A DNA stretch of 42,924 nucleotides from an uncultured Bacteroidales bacterium. GTDB taxonomy: Bacteria; Bacteroidota; Bacteroidia; Bacteroidales; FEN-979. Below are positions 1-8,215 of this stretch, one piece after another. The DNA lies in assembly GCA_903828645.1 (NCBI GenBank), contig CAIKNA010000095.1:1-42924 (forward strand). The letters are read 5' to 3'. A program made the translations under genes and the position numbers. The stretch's first letter is position 1. Each line of letters starts with the position of its first letter. Below the pieces are notes generated by a model. The model searched no databases. It saw nothing but the letters and a program-made list of their open reading frames with translations, and was not told the DNA's origin.

Positions 1-1646
1 CCGGCTTCCATTGCCTGGATCATATCAGCCCCTCCTGCGGTTTTAGCCGCCATGGCAGCGGTCGATGTACAGCAGTATTCACCTGTTGCAGTGATATATC
101 CATGGAGGTAACTCCCGGCCAGTGCCGTTGTTCCATCCAGGAAACGAATATTTTCACCGGCAATCATGGTCACGCTGCCGCCGCCCGCAACCTGGAATGT
201 TGCTCCGTTCCCCGCAACCGTGATGGTTTGCGTGGCATTTTCACATGCCGATTCTGCCACATTAACCGAGCCGGCTACATAAATAGCGGCAGGGAGTGCT
301 GTCGTGATACAGCATGGTGAAGGAATCGTGGCGATTATGGCGGTCGTGCTCAATGCACCTGTGGTGGTAAGGGCCCTTCCGTCGAGTACAACACCTGTAT
401 TAAGTGCCCCCAGTGCGCCGTTGTTGCAAACGATCGTTCCCCGGAACACGGAGTAGTTGTTAATGCTCACAGCGCCTTCAATCTTCCAGTATACATTTTT
501 TGCCTGCGTGCCGTTGATCAGCTTGACCTTTGAATAGGTGCTTGTTGAGAGTGCACCGTTAATCTTGATCACAAATACAGCATCCGGGTTGCCTTGTGCA
601 TCAAGGTACACCTTATCGGTAAAAACCGTGGCGGCATTCAGCAGATAAGTATGCGGCGTGAGAACCAGGTCGTTCCCGAACTGCGCCGGATACAGCAATT
701 CAATATCAGTGGGCAAAGCGTTCAGATAGTTGTATACAACCAGCAGATCGGCGGCACATTGCGCCGTTGAAGCATCCGGAATCGGGTGGATCGTGCCTGC
801 AACTAAAAGCGGATCGAAGCCGATGGTCAGCCCGACATTGGTTCCAACGTCGCCCGTAACGTGGGTAACGCCTGAGTTGGCAACGGCACCGTCGGTCGAG
901 AACAGGGCATAGCAGGCGGTGGTTCCTAGTGAAGGAGCCATGGGACCGGTGAGGACAGCACTGCCGCAACCGATGGGTACATAGGCCAATACACCATCAA
1001 GTGTAACCGCCCCTGTAGTAGAAAGCGCCCTTCCTTCGAGGGTGTCGCCTGCATTCATATTAATTGCCGCGTTGTTCGCAACGATCGTTCCCCGCATGGT
1101 GGTTCCTGAAGCCATGCTCACCAATCCCTCAACTTTCCAGAACACATTACACGCCATCGCACCGTTGACCAGGTTGATTTTCGACGCAGGGCCTGTGGAA
1201 AAAGCTCCCTGAATCTGAAAAATAAAAACCGCATTGCCATTTCCCTGCCCATCTAAAGTCAGGTCAAGGTTCAATGTTGCAGGACTGGAGATAGCATAAA
1301 CTCCTGAAGTCAGCAACTGACCGTTTCCAAGCGAAGGGGCGGGAAAATAGTTTGGAACGGTACTATTCAACTGGTTGTATGCAATCAGCAAGTCTGCAGC
1401 ACACTGGGCACTTGCACCATCATTGTCGTGCATTACGCCGTTTACATTTCCGAAACCGGTACTGGAGCCACTGTTCGTGCCCACGTTGCCGGTAATCTGT
1501 GAAATCCCCGTGTTGGTCACAGCCCCGGTGGTTGCAAAGAGAACGAATCCGGCAGCGGTTCCAAGCGGAGGAGCCTGTGCAAAATTCAACGCAGGTAAAA
1601 GAAGGAGTAAAATAACTTTGAATGCATTGAATATCTGTGATTTCAT
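1..1646 (-). CDS. Secreted ice-binding-like protein with two DUF3494 domains, partial
   Basis: The ORF track misses this gene because its 3' part runs off the left edge. Reading the minus strand from ATG at 1646 gives 548 uninterrupted codons. Residues 1-24 form a signal peptide ending LNFAQ. Residues about 28-222 and 238-435 are two tandem copies of the DUF3494 fold, sharing the signatures ITGNVGTN / VTGDVGTN, AQCAADLL and MRGTIVANN / FRGTIVCNN. A module follows at about 455-515 (ITVAGNGATFQV, then GSYLHGYITATGEYC) that closely resembles one in the T9SS protein at 40565-41899. DUF3494 proteins bind ice or act as surface adhesins; which applies here cannot be told from sequence. A T9SS C-terminal signal may lie beyond the window. 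Copy 1 of the 40-bp element drives it. Start chosen because the signal peptide begins there. Confidence 0.88.
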   Translation of the reverse strand, partial: MKSQIFNAFKVILLLLLPALNFAQAPPLGTAAGFVLFATTGAVTNTGISQITGNVGTNSGSSTGFGNVNGVMHDNDGASAQCAADLLIAYNQLNSTVPNYFPAPSLGNGQLLTSGVYAISSPATLNLDLTLDGQGNGNAVFIFQIQGAFSTGPASKINLVNGAMACNVFWKVEGLVSMASGTTMRGTIVANNAAINMNAGDTLEGRALSTTGAVTLDGVLAYVPIGCGSAVLTGPMAPSLGTTACYALFSTDGAVANSGVTHVTGDVGTNVGLTIGFDPLLVAGTIHPIPDASTAQCAADLLVVYNYLNALPTDIELLYPAQFGNDLVLTPHTYLLNAATVFTDKVYLDAQGNPDAVFVIKINGALSTSTYSKVKLINGTQAKNVYWKIEGAVSINNYSVFRGTIVCNNGALGALNTGVVLDGRALTTTGALSTTAIIATIPSPCCITTALPAAIYVAGSVNVAESACENATQTITVAGNGATFQVAGGGSVTMIAGENIRFLDGTTALAGSYLHGYITATGEYCCTSTAAMAAKTAGGADMIQAMEA

Positions 1647-1687
1647 AGCGTTTAATTTTTACGTGTGAATGGATTTTCACAACCTGA

Positions 1688-1754
1688 CAAAGGTCGTCTG
1701 ACTCCTCTCAAAATGTGTTATATAATTCTTACAATGATTTACATGATTCACACA
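1688..1754 (-). promoter_or_regulatory. Copy 1 of 40-bp element plus -7 box
   Basis: The 40-bp element occupies 1754 down to 1715 on the minus strand (TGTGTGAATCATGTAA ... TTATATAACAC). After exactly 23 bp comes GACCTTTG, whose TTTG is at 1691-1688. It faces the DUF3494 gene, 41 nt upstream of its ATG. The leader also holds ATTCACAC (1663-1670 on the plus strand as GTGTGAAT), an inverted copy of the element's left end. Confidence 0.85.
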
Positions 1755-1819
1755 TGCACGGTCCCCAAAAAAAGTTGCGGTCTCTTTGTTCCATTTTTCT
1801 CCAAAAATTGTCATGGAAA

Positions 1820-1857
1820 AGGCTGCCTGATAAGAAAATCAGGCAGCCTGCATTTAT
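1820..1857 (-). terminator. Rho-independent terminator of the 688-aa OmpA gene
   Basis: A 12-bp perfect stem, AGGCTGCCTGAT / ATCAGGCAGCCT, with a 6-nt loop at 1820-1849 lies 37 nt past the stop of the 1886-3952 gene. On the minus strand it is followed by TTTT. It separates this unit from the DUF3494 promoter. Confidence 0.8.
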
Positions 1858-1885
1858 TGATTACCTCGCCATGAGGTGGAAAATA

Positions 1886-3952
1886 TTATTTTTTCGGAAG
1901 AATATCAACGATGACGGTACGGTTGTAAAAACGTTCCTCCGGGTATTTGTTTTCAAACGGCGACAGGTTCTCATCCTCGCCAAACCCATACACTTCAAAA
2001 CTGACACCGCTGATGCCTGCTTTTGAAAGGGCATCGACCAGGATGTTCCTTACATCATTCGCCCTGGCCAGCGACAAGGTCATGTTGTATGCTTCGTCCC
2101 CGATGATATCGGTATAACCATGTATGATCACCGTTCCGCCTGCGGGAATTTTCGGTGTGACAATGTCGGTGAGATATTTTTCATACAGGTTGATGGCTTT
2201 GGATTCATTGAATTCATAAATGATGCTGAATCTCATGACTTCCTCATTTTTAGGCGGGGTCCAGAGAACCATATTTACGGTAGTATCCTTCTTTACGGTC
2301 TTGCCGTTTTTTGCCAGGCCGATCATTGTTACCTTATAGTTGCCTTCGGGCTGGGTTCCCATAATGGTTTTCCCGGGCAGGCTTACCCGTTCCTGTGAAT
2401 AAGGTCCAAAGTGCTGCACGGTTCCTTTATCATCCATTATTTCCAGTGACCATGATGTGAACGCCAGGGTTGCTCCCTCTGCATGGAAGGAAACAAAACT
2501 TTCGACCGGAGCTTTCTGCACGGCAATTATTTCCACGGGTTTCAGCGGGGCGTCAGGACCACTCTGGAATTCCATGAGCAAAGCCGGCGAATTGCTTGCG
2601 ATCGACACCCTGCGGTCTCCCTCGCGAAGCAGGCCAAGTTCTTTGGTCCCTCCGGGTTGTTCCGACGGGATTCTTGGTTTTATACGGCCTTCGGTAGCAA
2701 TCCTTGAAGGCTCAATCCCGAAAACATTTTCCAGGTATGACTTGACCGATTCTGCCAACTCCTTCCCATTTTCCGGACCTTCCATCGATGCTCCGGTCAA
2801 CCTGATCGTTGCCGAAGGATTTCTTCCAAGGCGGTCGCCCAGGATATTGATCACATTATAATAGACAACCATTTGACGTTCAGAACGACCGGACAAGTTT
2901 TTAGGGGTAAACAATGCCACTTGCTCTTCCTTGAAATCTTTTACCTGATCTTTTGTAAGAAGGACATACCTGTTTGGAATCTCTTTAGATCCCAGATCGA
3001 AAAAAACATAGTTCCGAAGGGGAAAGATTTCCCTCACATTGCGTTCGACCGGAATGTTCCTGGGCGCGATGACTGAAAACCGGACCCGGGGATCGGGAAT
3101 CATGACAACAGCTTCAGGAACCATTGTGGCGGCCTGTTTCGGCACCTTCGGGCATGTATACCCGAATTTATAGGTAATGCCGACCGTACCGGAACTGTAC
3201 ATGTCGTTGACAACCCCTTTGGCCCCACCCTTTGTCATATCGAGCAGGTCGGAATTTTGCCATCTCCATAAAAATTCAACAGGAACAGAGAAGTGCCTGC
3301 TCAGGTTAAAATCGAAACCAAGCCCGGCAGCTGCCTTGAATGCAAGGTTGTCGCCACCGAGACCGCTTGTATTTCCAACATTCAGCGCATCCGAACCCTT
3401 TCCCAGGTAAGCTATCTTCGTACCGTTGATATCTTCTTTAAATCCGCTGGAATGATCAACCCCTACGCCGGCAATGAGGTAGGAGGAAAATATCCGTTCA
3501 GGTTTATAACCGAGAATCCAGTTCAACCAGTTGACTGTCAGCTGAAGATCCGATTCAAACAGGGAGGTGCGGAAACTTTGGGAAATTTTCTGTGCCACTC
3601 CGTTTCCACCCAAATATTCCCATGCCCATTTATCCTCGATACTGCTGTGAAGATGTCCGTAGGCAAACCTGGCCCTAACACCTATCACTCGTGAAAACTG
3701 CTTTGTGACATTCAGACCGACCGTATATCCAATGTCGTTGGAATAGAGGTTCACCCACAGGTTTTTTGAAAGGTCACCGTTGAATTGCGTTAAGCCGGCA
3801 AACCCGCCGACTGACCAATAGTTGTAACACGGGGCGGCATTGGTGCTGACCATGTTATCTTTGACCCCTTCCTGGGCGATGGATGCGTAAGGAATGATTG
3901 CGATTAACATCACAACCATTGCCTTGGGTAAACATTGATAGAACTTTTTCAT
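1886..3952 (-). CDS. Outer-membrane beta-barrel protein with two OmpA-like domains
   Basis: A 688-aa exported protein. Residues 1-26 are a signal peptide ending ASIAQ. Residues about 45-265 look like an outer-membrane beta-barrel, with alternating aromatic strands and an opening like that of porin-family Bacteroidota proteins (YWSVGGFAGLTQFNGDLS). Residues about 310-455 form a divergent OmpA-like segment (VFFDLGSKEIPNRY ... LREGDRRVSIAS). The C-terminal 115 residues form a second, better OmpA domain (IIHGYTDIIGDEAYN, LARANDVRNIL, NRTVIVDILP), expected to bind peptidoglycan. Its job is probably to tie the outer membrane to the wall. It lies 56 nt downstream of the DUF6600 gene, so copy 2 of the 40-bp element probably controls both. 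The doubled OmpA domain is uncommon; the first copy lacks a convincing diaminopimelate-binding pattern. Confidence 0.85.
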   Translation of the reverse strand: MKKFYQCLPKAMVVMLIAIIPYASIAQEGVKDNMVSTNAAPCYNYWSVGGFAGLTQFNGDLSKNLWVNLYSNDIGYTVGLNVTKQFSRVIGVRARFAYGHLHSSIEDKWAWEYLGGNGVAQKISQSFRTSLFESDLQLTVNWLNWILGYKPERIFSSYLIAGVGVDHSSGFKEDINGTKIAYLGKGSDALNVGNTSGLGGDNLAFKAAAGLGFDFNLSRHFSVPVEFLWRWQNSDLLDMTKGGAKGVVNDMYSSGTVGITYKFGYTCPKVPKQAATMVPEAVVMIPDPRVRFSVIAPRNIPVERNVREIFPLRNYVFFDLGSKEIPNRYVLLTKDQVKDFKEEQVALFTPKNLSGRSERQMVVYYNVINILGDRLGRNPSATIRLTGASMEGPENGKELAESVKSYLENVFGIEPSRIATEGRIKPRIPSEQPGGTKELGLLREGDRRVSIASNSPALLMEFQSGPDAPLKPVEIIAVQKAPVESFVSFHAEGATLAFTSWSLEIMDDKGTVQHFGPYSQERVSLPGKTIMGTQPEGNYKVTMIGLAKNGKTVKKDTTVNMVLWTPPKNEEVMRFSIIYEFNESKAINLYEKYLTDIVTPKIPAGGTVIIHGYTDIIGDEAYNMTLSLARANDVRNILVDALSKAGISGVSFEVYGFGEDENLSPFENKYPEERFYNRTVIVDILPKK

Positions 3953-4008
3953 AATACTGATTTTTTAGGTTATACAATTGATTTATTATTACAATTTTCA
4001 GAATGTTT

Positions 4009-5367
4009 TCAGACTCCCGTCATTTTGGGAGGTTTGGGTTGTTGAGGTTCCTTCCCGCGTTCATCATTTTTATTGGGATTCGGTTGCTGAACCTGCGGGG
4101 AATGCTGCTGAGGGGCAGGCTGGGCAGGATGCTGCTGAGGGGCCGGCTGCTGCCTTGCAGGTTGAGCAGGATGTTGTTGCTGTGCAGGTTGAGCAGGATG
4201 TTGTTGCTGTGCAGGCTGTTGTTTTGGGGGTTGAGCAGGTTGCTGACGGGGAGGCTGCTGTTGTACCGGTTGAGTTTGATGTTGCTGGGGTGCAGGCTGT
4301 TGTTTTGGAGGTTGAACTGGTTGCTGCCTGGGAGGCTGTTGCTGTACCGGCTGTGTTTGATGTTGCTGGGGCGCAGCCTGTTGTTTGGCAGGCTGTGTTT
4401 GATGTTGCTGCTGTGATGGCTGCTGTTTGGCAGGCTGTGTTTGATGTTGCTGCTGTGATGGCTGCTGTTTGGGTTGTTGCGCAGGACGTTGTTGTGGCGA
4501 TGGTTGCTGCCCTGGCTGCGGATTGACCTTTTGGGTCGGGGGTTCCGTCTTTCGTTGCGCTGAAGTTTTAACATTTTCCAGGCGTTCCACCTTTGCCGGA
4601 GCAGGTTTTGCCCCGTTGGAAATATTTCTTTGTACCTGCGGCCTGTATATCTGCAAACGATTTTTGTCAAGGTTCTGACCCGGCTTCGGGCTTTCTTTAA
4701 TGGTTACCGGGGTAAACGTTCTACCGGCGTGTTTTTCCACTTCAGCTCTTCCCGGGCCTGCATTGTAGGTTACATTGCGCGACCTGTCGACCCTGGTATT
4801 TACAATTACCGTGGAATTGTTGATGATAGTGACATTGTTGGAGGAGTTGACATAATAGTTGTTAATATTTCTTCTTCCAAAATCCCTGTCCCTCACAAAG
4901 GTCCACTGGTTATAAGGAACCTGGTAGCCATTTCCATACGCCATGCTGATACTAACACCTGGTCCGATGGGTGCCCATCCGTAATAACCCTCCGATCTTC
5001 TCCAGGTAACCCATCCCGGGCCCCATTCATAATCGGGAACCCACATGGCTCCATATGCAGGATCATTGAACCACCGGCCATAATGAAAAGGCGCCCATCC
5101 CCATGAATAATCGGAAACCCAGGTCCACCCTTCGTCGGTAAATAACCAGTAACCGTTGGTGTAATAAGGAGTAAACCCGGGGGCGACGTTGGGAATCCAT
5201 ACGTATCCATACTGCGGGCTGTCAATCCAGGTGCCATAGGGACTCAGATTGTCATAAAAAACCTGGAAGCTGACAGAGGCCCCCTGTGCATTTGCTTTTT
5301 GCGCTGTGAATGCTGCACTGGCAATGAGTAAAAGCAAAATCGATATAAGTTTCATTTTCCTTTTCAT
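4009..5367 (-). CDS. DUF6600 secreted protein with Gln/Pro/His-rich tail
   Basis: About 452 aa from the ATG at 5367. The longer track start at 5439 lies inside the regulatory element and upstream of the -7 box, so it cannot be on the transcript. Residues 1-27 form a signal peptide ending KANAQ. Residues about 30-150 carry the aromatic repeat pattern of DUF6600 / YXWGXW proteins (YGTWID, YGYVWIP, GWTWVSDYSWGWAPFHYGRW, YYGWAPIGPG). An Asn/Val-rich stretch follows. From about residue 285 the chain is almost only Gln, Pro, His, Ala and Lys, in imperfect 14-residue repeats such as QQPSQQQHQTQPAK. The family's function is unknown; surface or periplasmic location is inferred. The tail would be disordered and possibly metal- or polyanion-binding. 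Confidence 0.82.
   Translation of the reverse strand: MKRKMKLISILLLLIASAAFTAQKANAQGASVSFQVFYDNLSPYGTWIDSPQYGYVWIPNVAPGFTPYYTNGYWLFTDEGWTWVSDYSWGWAPFHYGRWFNDPAYGAMWVPDYEWGPGWVTWRRSEGYYGWAPIGPGVSISMAYGNGYQVPYNQWTFVRDRDFGRRNINNYYVNSSNNVTIINNSTVIVNTRVDRSRNVTYNAGPGRAEVEKHAGRTFTPVTIKESPKPGQNLDKNRLQIYRPQVQRNISNGAKPAPAKVERLENVKTSAQRKTEPPTQKVNPQPGQQPSPQQRPAQQPKQQPSQQQHQTQPAKQQPSQQQHQTQPAKQQAAPQQHQTQPVQQQPPRQQPVQPPKQQPAPQQHQTQPVQQQPPRQQPAQPPKQQPAQQQHPAQPAQQQHPAQPARQQPAPQQHPAQPAPQQHSPQVQQPNPNKNDERGKEPQQPKPPKMTGV
4085..4475. repeat. Imperfect coding repeats in the DUF6600 gene tail
   Basis: About 390 bp of degenerate repeats rich in TGTTGCTG-like words encode the Gln/His/Pro tail on the minus strand. 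Neighbouring units such as those near 4380-4460 are nearly identical, so copy number could change by slippage. In the other five frames the stretch yields long spurious ORFs. Confidence 0.75.
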
Positions 5368-5401
5368 ATATAAGGTATTAAGTGATGAGATTATCAGGAT
5401 G

Positions 5402-5468
5402 CAAAAATGCACCCGTTTTCTCGCGAAAGTGTTACACAATTCAGGGTAAGAGTTGCATCATTCACACA
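5402..5468 (-). promoter_or_regulatory. Copy 2 of 40-bp element plus -7 box
   Basis: Element at 5468 down to 5429 (TGTGTGAATGATGCAA ... TTGTGTAACAC), then 23 bp, then CATTTTTGC with TTTG at 5405-5402. It faces the DUF6600-OmpA unit. It is back to back with copy 3, with only 19 bp between the two elements. Confidence 0.84.
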
Positions 5469-5487
5469 TTCCGGGCAGTGCTTCGTA

Positions 5488-5554
5488 TGTGTGAATCATG
5501 TAACTTATTTAAAAAGTTATATAACACTTTCACAGGAGGATGCCTATAATTTTG
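5488..5554 (+). promoter_or_regulatory. Copy 3 of 40-bp element plus -7 box
   Basis: Element at 5488-5527 (TGTGTGAATCATGTAACTT ... AAGTTATATAACAC), the clearest inverted repeat of the set. After 23 bp comes TAATTTTG (TTTG 5551-5554). The mlaE ATG lies 28 nt further on. Confidence 0.88.
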
Positions 5555-5582
5555 TACCCTGCAAGGGCAAAACTGAAATGAA

Positions 5583-6422
5583 ATGAATAAAACAAATCCG
5601 GTTATTAAAGTAAAAGGTTTCGCAACGAACCAATCGGTGAGGCTGAGCGAAAAAACAATGGCAAAAACTGTCCAGGCAAATAATTTCCTGACAGATCTTG
5701 CCGATGTGTTTTTTTTTATTAGCCGGTTCCTGCGTGAAACTTTTTCACGCAATTTTGAATTCAAAGAGTTTCTTCGCCAGTGTTTTCAAATCGGTTATAA
5801 ATCGCTGCCTCTCATTTCTATCACAGGAACCATCATGGGACTGGTGCTTACCATCCAGTCGCGCCCGGTACTTATCAAATTCGGAGCCGTAACCATGTTG
5901 CCGGGGATGGTTGCAATCTCACTGATCAGGGAAATGGGACCGGTGATCACGGCATTGATATGCGCCGGGAAAATCGGTTCGGGAATGGGGGCTGAACTGG
6001 GCTCGATGCGTGTGACCGAACAAATTGACGCCATGGAAGTATCCTCCACCAACCCGATGCGCTTTTTAGTTGTCACGAGGGTGTGGGCAGCCATGATCAT
6101 GATCCCGCTGTTGATATTGTATGCCGATGCATTTGGTATCCTCGGAAGCTGGGCCGGCGCAAACCTTAAGGGCGATGTTTCGTTCGTGTTGTTTTTCTCG
6201 CAGGCTTTCAGCCATGTTAAGTTTATGGACTTTCTACCAGCGGTCATTAAATCATTTTTTTTCGGGGCTGTGATTGGATTTGTCGGCTGTTATAAAGGCT
6301 ACAATGCAGGACGGGGAACAGAAAGCGTAGGCATCGCGGCAAATTCGGCTGTTGTGCTGGCATCGCTGCTGGTGATCATTGTTGATATGATAGCCGTCCA
6401 GATTACGGATATGCTGGTGTGA
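5583..6422 (+). CDS. mlaE: MlaE-type ABC transporter permease
   Basis: A 279-aa integral inner-membrane permease of the MlaE/YrbE family, which works with MlaF and an MCE protein to move phospholipids between inner and outer membranes. Hydrophobic segments lie near residues 75-110, 165-185, 190-210, 225-240 and 255-277. The family signature EQIDAMEV is at 146-153, preceded by the conserved GKIGSGMGAELGSMRV. The first 35 residues are polar and longer than in many homologues, so a start at the internal Met 26 is possible. It is the first gene of an mlaE-mlaF-mlaD unit with 1-nt spacing to mlaF, under copy 3 of the 40-bp element. No mlaB or mlaC is present, as is usual in Bacteroidota loci. Confidence 0.93.
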   Translation: MNKTNPVIKVKGFATNQSVRLSEKTMAKTVQANNFLTDLADVFFFISRFLRETFSRNFEFKEFLRQCFQIGYKSLPLISITGTIMGLVLTIQSRPVLIKFGAVTMLPGMVAISLIREMGPVITALICAGKIGSGMGAELGSMRVTEQIDAMEVSSTNPMRFLVVTRVWAAMIMIPLLILYADAFGILGSWAGANLKGDVSFVLFFSQAFSHVKFMDFLPAVIKSFFFGAVIGFVGCYKGYNAGRGTESVGIAANSAVVLASLLVIIVDMIAVQITDMLV

Positions 6423-6423
6423 G

Positions 6424-7266
6424 ATGGAACATAAGAGACTTGAAAATTTGAAAAGTGAACCCCTTAGCATAAATATGATGAATACCTCCCAACCTGAAAT
6501 GATCTCAAAAGTGCTGAATAAAACAACAGGCGGAGATCCGGTCATCGAAATCAATCACCTGAGGAAATCTTTCGGCCAGCAGGAGGTACTGAAAAACATG
6601 TCGGTCTCCCTGATGAAAGGCGAAAACCTGGTTGTGCTTGGAAAATCCGGCTCTGGAAAGTCTGTTCTGATAAAGTGTATTGTGGGTTTATTGAATGCTG
6701 ATGGCGGGACAATCAATGTGTTTAATAAGAATGTCCTTGCGATGAGCCGGGAAGAACTGGGCGAACTGAGGCAGAAAATCGGTTTTCTTTTTCAAAGCGG
6801 CGCACTGTATGATTCCATGACCGTGAAAGAGAACCTTGAATTTCCCCTGCGAAGAATAAAGAAGGAGATGACGGAAAACGAAAGATCTGAAAAAATAAAT
6901 GAGGTCCTTGAGAACGTAGGACTGGCAGACGCTTTGAATAAAATGCCTTCCCAGTTGTCTGGCGGTATGCGAAAAAGGATAAGCCTTGCCCGTACCATTG
7001 TCGTGGACCCGATGATCATGCTCTATGATGAACCCACCACGGGTCTTGACCCGATCACATCCGATGAGATCAGTTCGCTGATCAATGATGTTCAAAAAAA
7101 ATACAAAACTTCCTCCATCATCATCACCCATGACATCAATTGCGCGCACAACACAGCAAACCGGATCGTCATGCTGAAAGATGGAGAAATATACATGGAA
7201 GGAAAGACAGCGGATTTTGAAAACTCATCCGACCCTTTCATTCAATCATTCTTCCAAAAATCGTAA
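6424..7266 (+). CDS. mlaF: MlaF-type ABC transporter ATPase
   Basis: A 280-aa ATP-binding subunit that powers MlaE. Walker A GKSGSGKS is at residues 73-80, the Q-loop region FLFQSGALYDSMTV at about 121-134 (the GALYDSMTV form is typical of Mla ATPases), the ABC signature LSGGMRKR at 178-185, and Walker B IMLYDEPTTGLDP at 198-210. The ABC core starts only near residue 40, so translation could begin at Met 19, 20 or 25 instead; the first ATG is kept because it lies 1 nt after the mlaE stop. The last two codons and the stop form the first unit of a 7-bp tandem repeat that fills the gap to mlaD. Confidence 0.93.
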   Translation: MEHKRLENLKSEPLSINMMNTSQPEMISKVLNKTTGGDPVIEINHLRKSFGQQEVLKNMSVSLMKGENLVVLGKSGSGKSVLIKCIVGLLNADGGTINVFNKNVLAMSREELGELRQKIGFLFQSGALYDSMTVKENLEFPLRRIKKEMTENERSEKINEVLENVGLADALNKMPSQLSGGMRKRISLARTIVVDPMIMLYDEPTTGLDPITSDEISSLINDVQKKYKTSSIIITHDINCAHNTANRIVMLKDGEIYMEGKTADFENSSDPFIQSFFQKS

Positions 7267-7299
7267 ATCGTAAATCGTAAATCGTAAATCGTAAATTGT
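7258..7299. repeat. Heptanucleotide tandem repeat (AAATCGT)x6
   Basis: Six consecutive 7-bp units: five exact AAATCGT and one AAATTGT. The first unit encodes the end of MlaF (Lys-Ser-stop), and the array fills nearly all of the 42-nt gap to mlaD. Gain or loss of a unit would change the spacing before the mlaD start in 7-nt steps without altering MlaF. Confidence 0.95.
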
Positions 7300-7308
7300 A
7301 ACACCCCC

Positions 7309-8091
7309 ATGGATACTCAAACTCAGAAATTCAAAGTCCGACTGGGACTTTTTATTGCCGGAGGCCTGGCACTTTTTGTAATGGCCATCTTTATCATCGG
7401 AAAACAAAAAAATTTATTCAACCCTGTTTTTCAGCTTACAACGACTTTTTCGAATGTCAGCGGATTGCAGGTTGGGAATAACATCCGGTTCTCGGGCATA
7501 ACGGTGGGCACTGTTGACAAGATCACCATCATCAATGATTCAACGGTTAAAGTTGCCATGCTGATCAAAAAAGAGGTCAAGCAGTTTATTAAATCTGATT
7601 GTGAAGTAGCCATTGGTTCAGAAGGGCTTATCGGCGACCGGCTCCTGGTGATCACCCAGGGCAGTAACGAAGCTCCCCCGGCAAAAGCAGGGCAGCAGCT
7701 TGCTTCGGCCGAGCCGGTTGAAATAGACGCCATCATGGCAAGCCTGCAGGTAACGGCCGGAAATGCCGAGATCATCTCTCAGGAACTTGCCGAGATCATG
7801 TATAAAGTGAACAGCGGGAACGGAACGCTCGGCAGGCTGATCCAGGATACAACGATTGCCAACAATTTGAGCCAGACGATGGTGAACATTAAAAAAAGCA
7901 CCAAGGGGCTGGATGAGAATATGAATGCAGCCAAGCACAATTTCCTTTTAAGAGGTTATTTCAGAAAACAGGCAGAGGCGGCAGAAGAAAAGAAAAAGGA
8001 TGCTGAGAATAAAGCAGCCAGGGAACTAAAGAAACAGGAGTCGGACGATAAAAAAGCGGCGAAGCAGAAAGCGAAAGACGATAAGAAATAG
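7309..8091 (+). CDS. mlaD: MlaD-type MCE-domain protein
   Basis: A 260-aa MCE (mammalian cell entry) family protein, the substrate-binding partner of MlaEF. An N-terminal membrane anchor spans about residues 12-31 (LGLFIAGGLALFVMAIFIIG). The MCE domain covers about 40-120 (VSGLQVGNNIRFSGITVGTVDKI, GSEGLIGDRLLVI). A helical segment with a TLGRLIQD motif follows, then a very Lys/Glu/Ala-rich tail (about 222-260) predicted to be coiled or disordered. It should sit in the inner membrane with the MCE ring in the periplasm. Last gene of the mla unit. No clear terminator is visible before copy 4 of the element, which starts 28 nt after the stop. Confidence 0.91.
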   Translation: MDTQTQKFKVRLGLFIAGGLALFVMAIFIIGKQKNLFNPVFQLTTTFSNVSGLQVGNNIRFSGITVGTVDKITIINDSTVKVAMLIKKEVKQFIKSDCEVAIGSEGLIGDRLLVITQGSNEAPPAKAGQQLASAEPVEIDAIMASLQVTAGNAEIISQELAEIMYKVNSGNGTLGRLIQDTTIANNLSQTMVNIKKSTKGLDENMNAAKHNFLLRGYFRKQAEAAEEKKKDAENKAARELKKQESDDKKAAKQKAKDDKK

Positions 8092-8119
8092 ATCGTGCCC
8101 CTTTACCCGATACCGGAAA

Positions 8120-8186
8120 TGTGTGAATCATGTAAGAATGTCCAAAAGTTGTGTAACATATGTGTGGCATCAGTTACGCACCTTTG
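8120..8186 (+). promoter_or_regulatory. Copy 4 of 40-bp element plus -7 box
   Basis: Element at 8120-8159 (TGTGTGAATCATGTAA ... GTTGTGTAACAT), 23 bp, then CACCTTTG (TTTG 8183-8186). The leader contains ATTATTCAC at 8193-8201, 14 nt before the OmpA lipoprotein ATG. Confidence 0.84.
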
Positions 8187-8215
8187 CTCATGATTATTCA
8201 CCAAAAAAAAACAAA

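Noticed and set aside
706-969. Minus-strand ORF of 87 aa and other short ORFs at 102-1680
   Set aside because: They are off-frame shadows of the uninterrupted DUF3494 reading frame from 1646.
4085-4475. Possible CRISPR-like array
   Set aside because: Repeats are short, degenerate, in frame and without unique spacers; they encode a Gln/His/Pro tail.
3978-4526. Plus-strand ORF of 182 aa rich in Ala/Val/Gln, and 4003-4416 and 4020-4670 frames
   Set aside because: Shadows of the low-complexity tail of the DUF6600 gene; no family signature, and the minus-strand frame has a signal peptide and domain.
5462-5764. Minus-strand ORF of 100 aa
   Set aside because: It overlaps the mlaE start, the promoter and copy 3 of the element, and has no recognisable domain.
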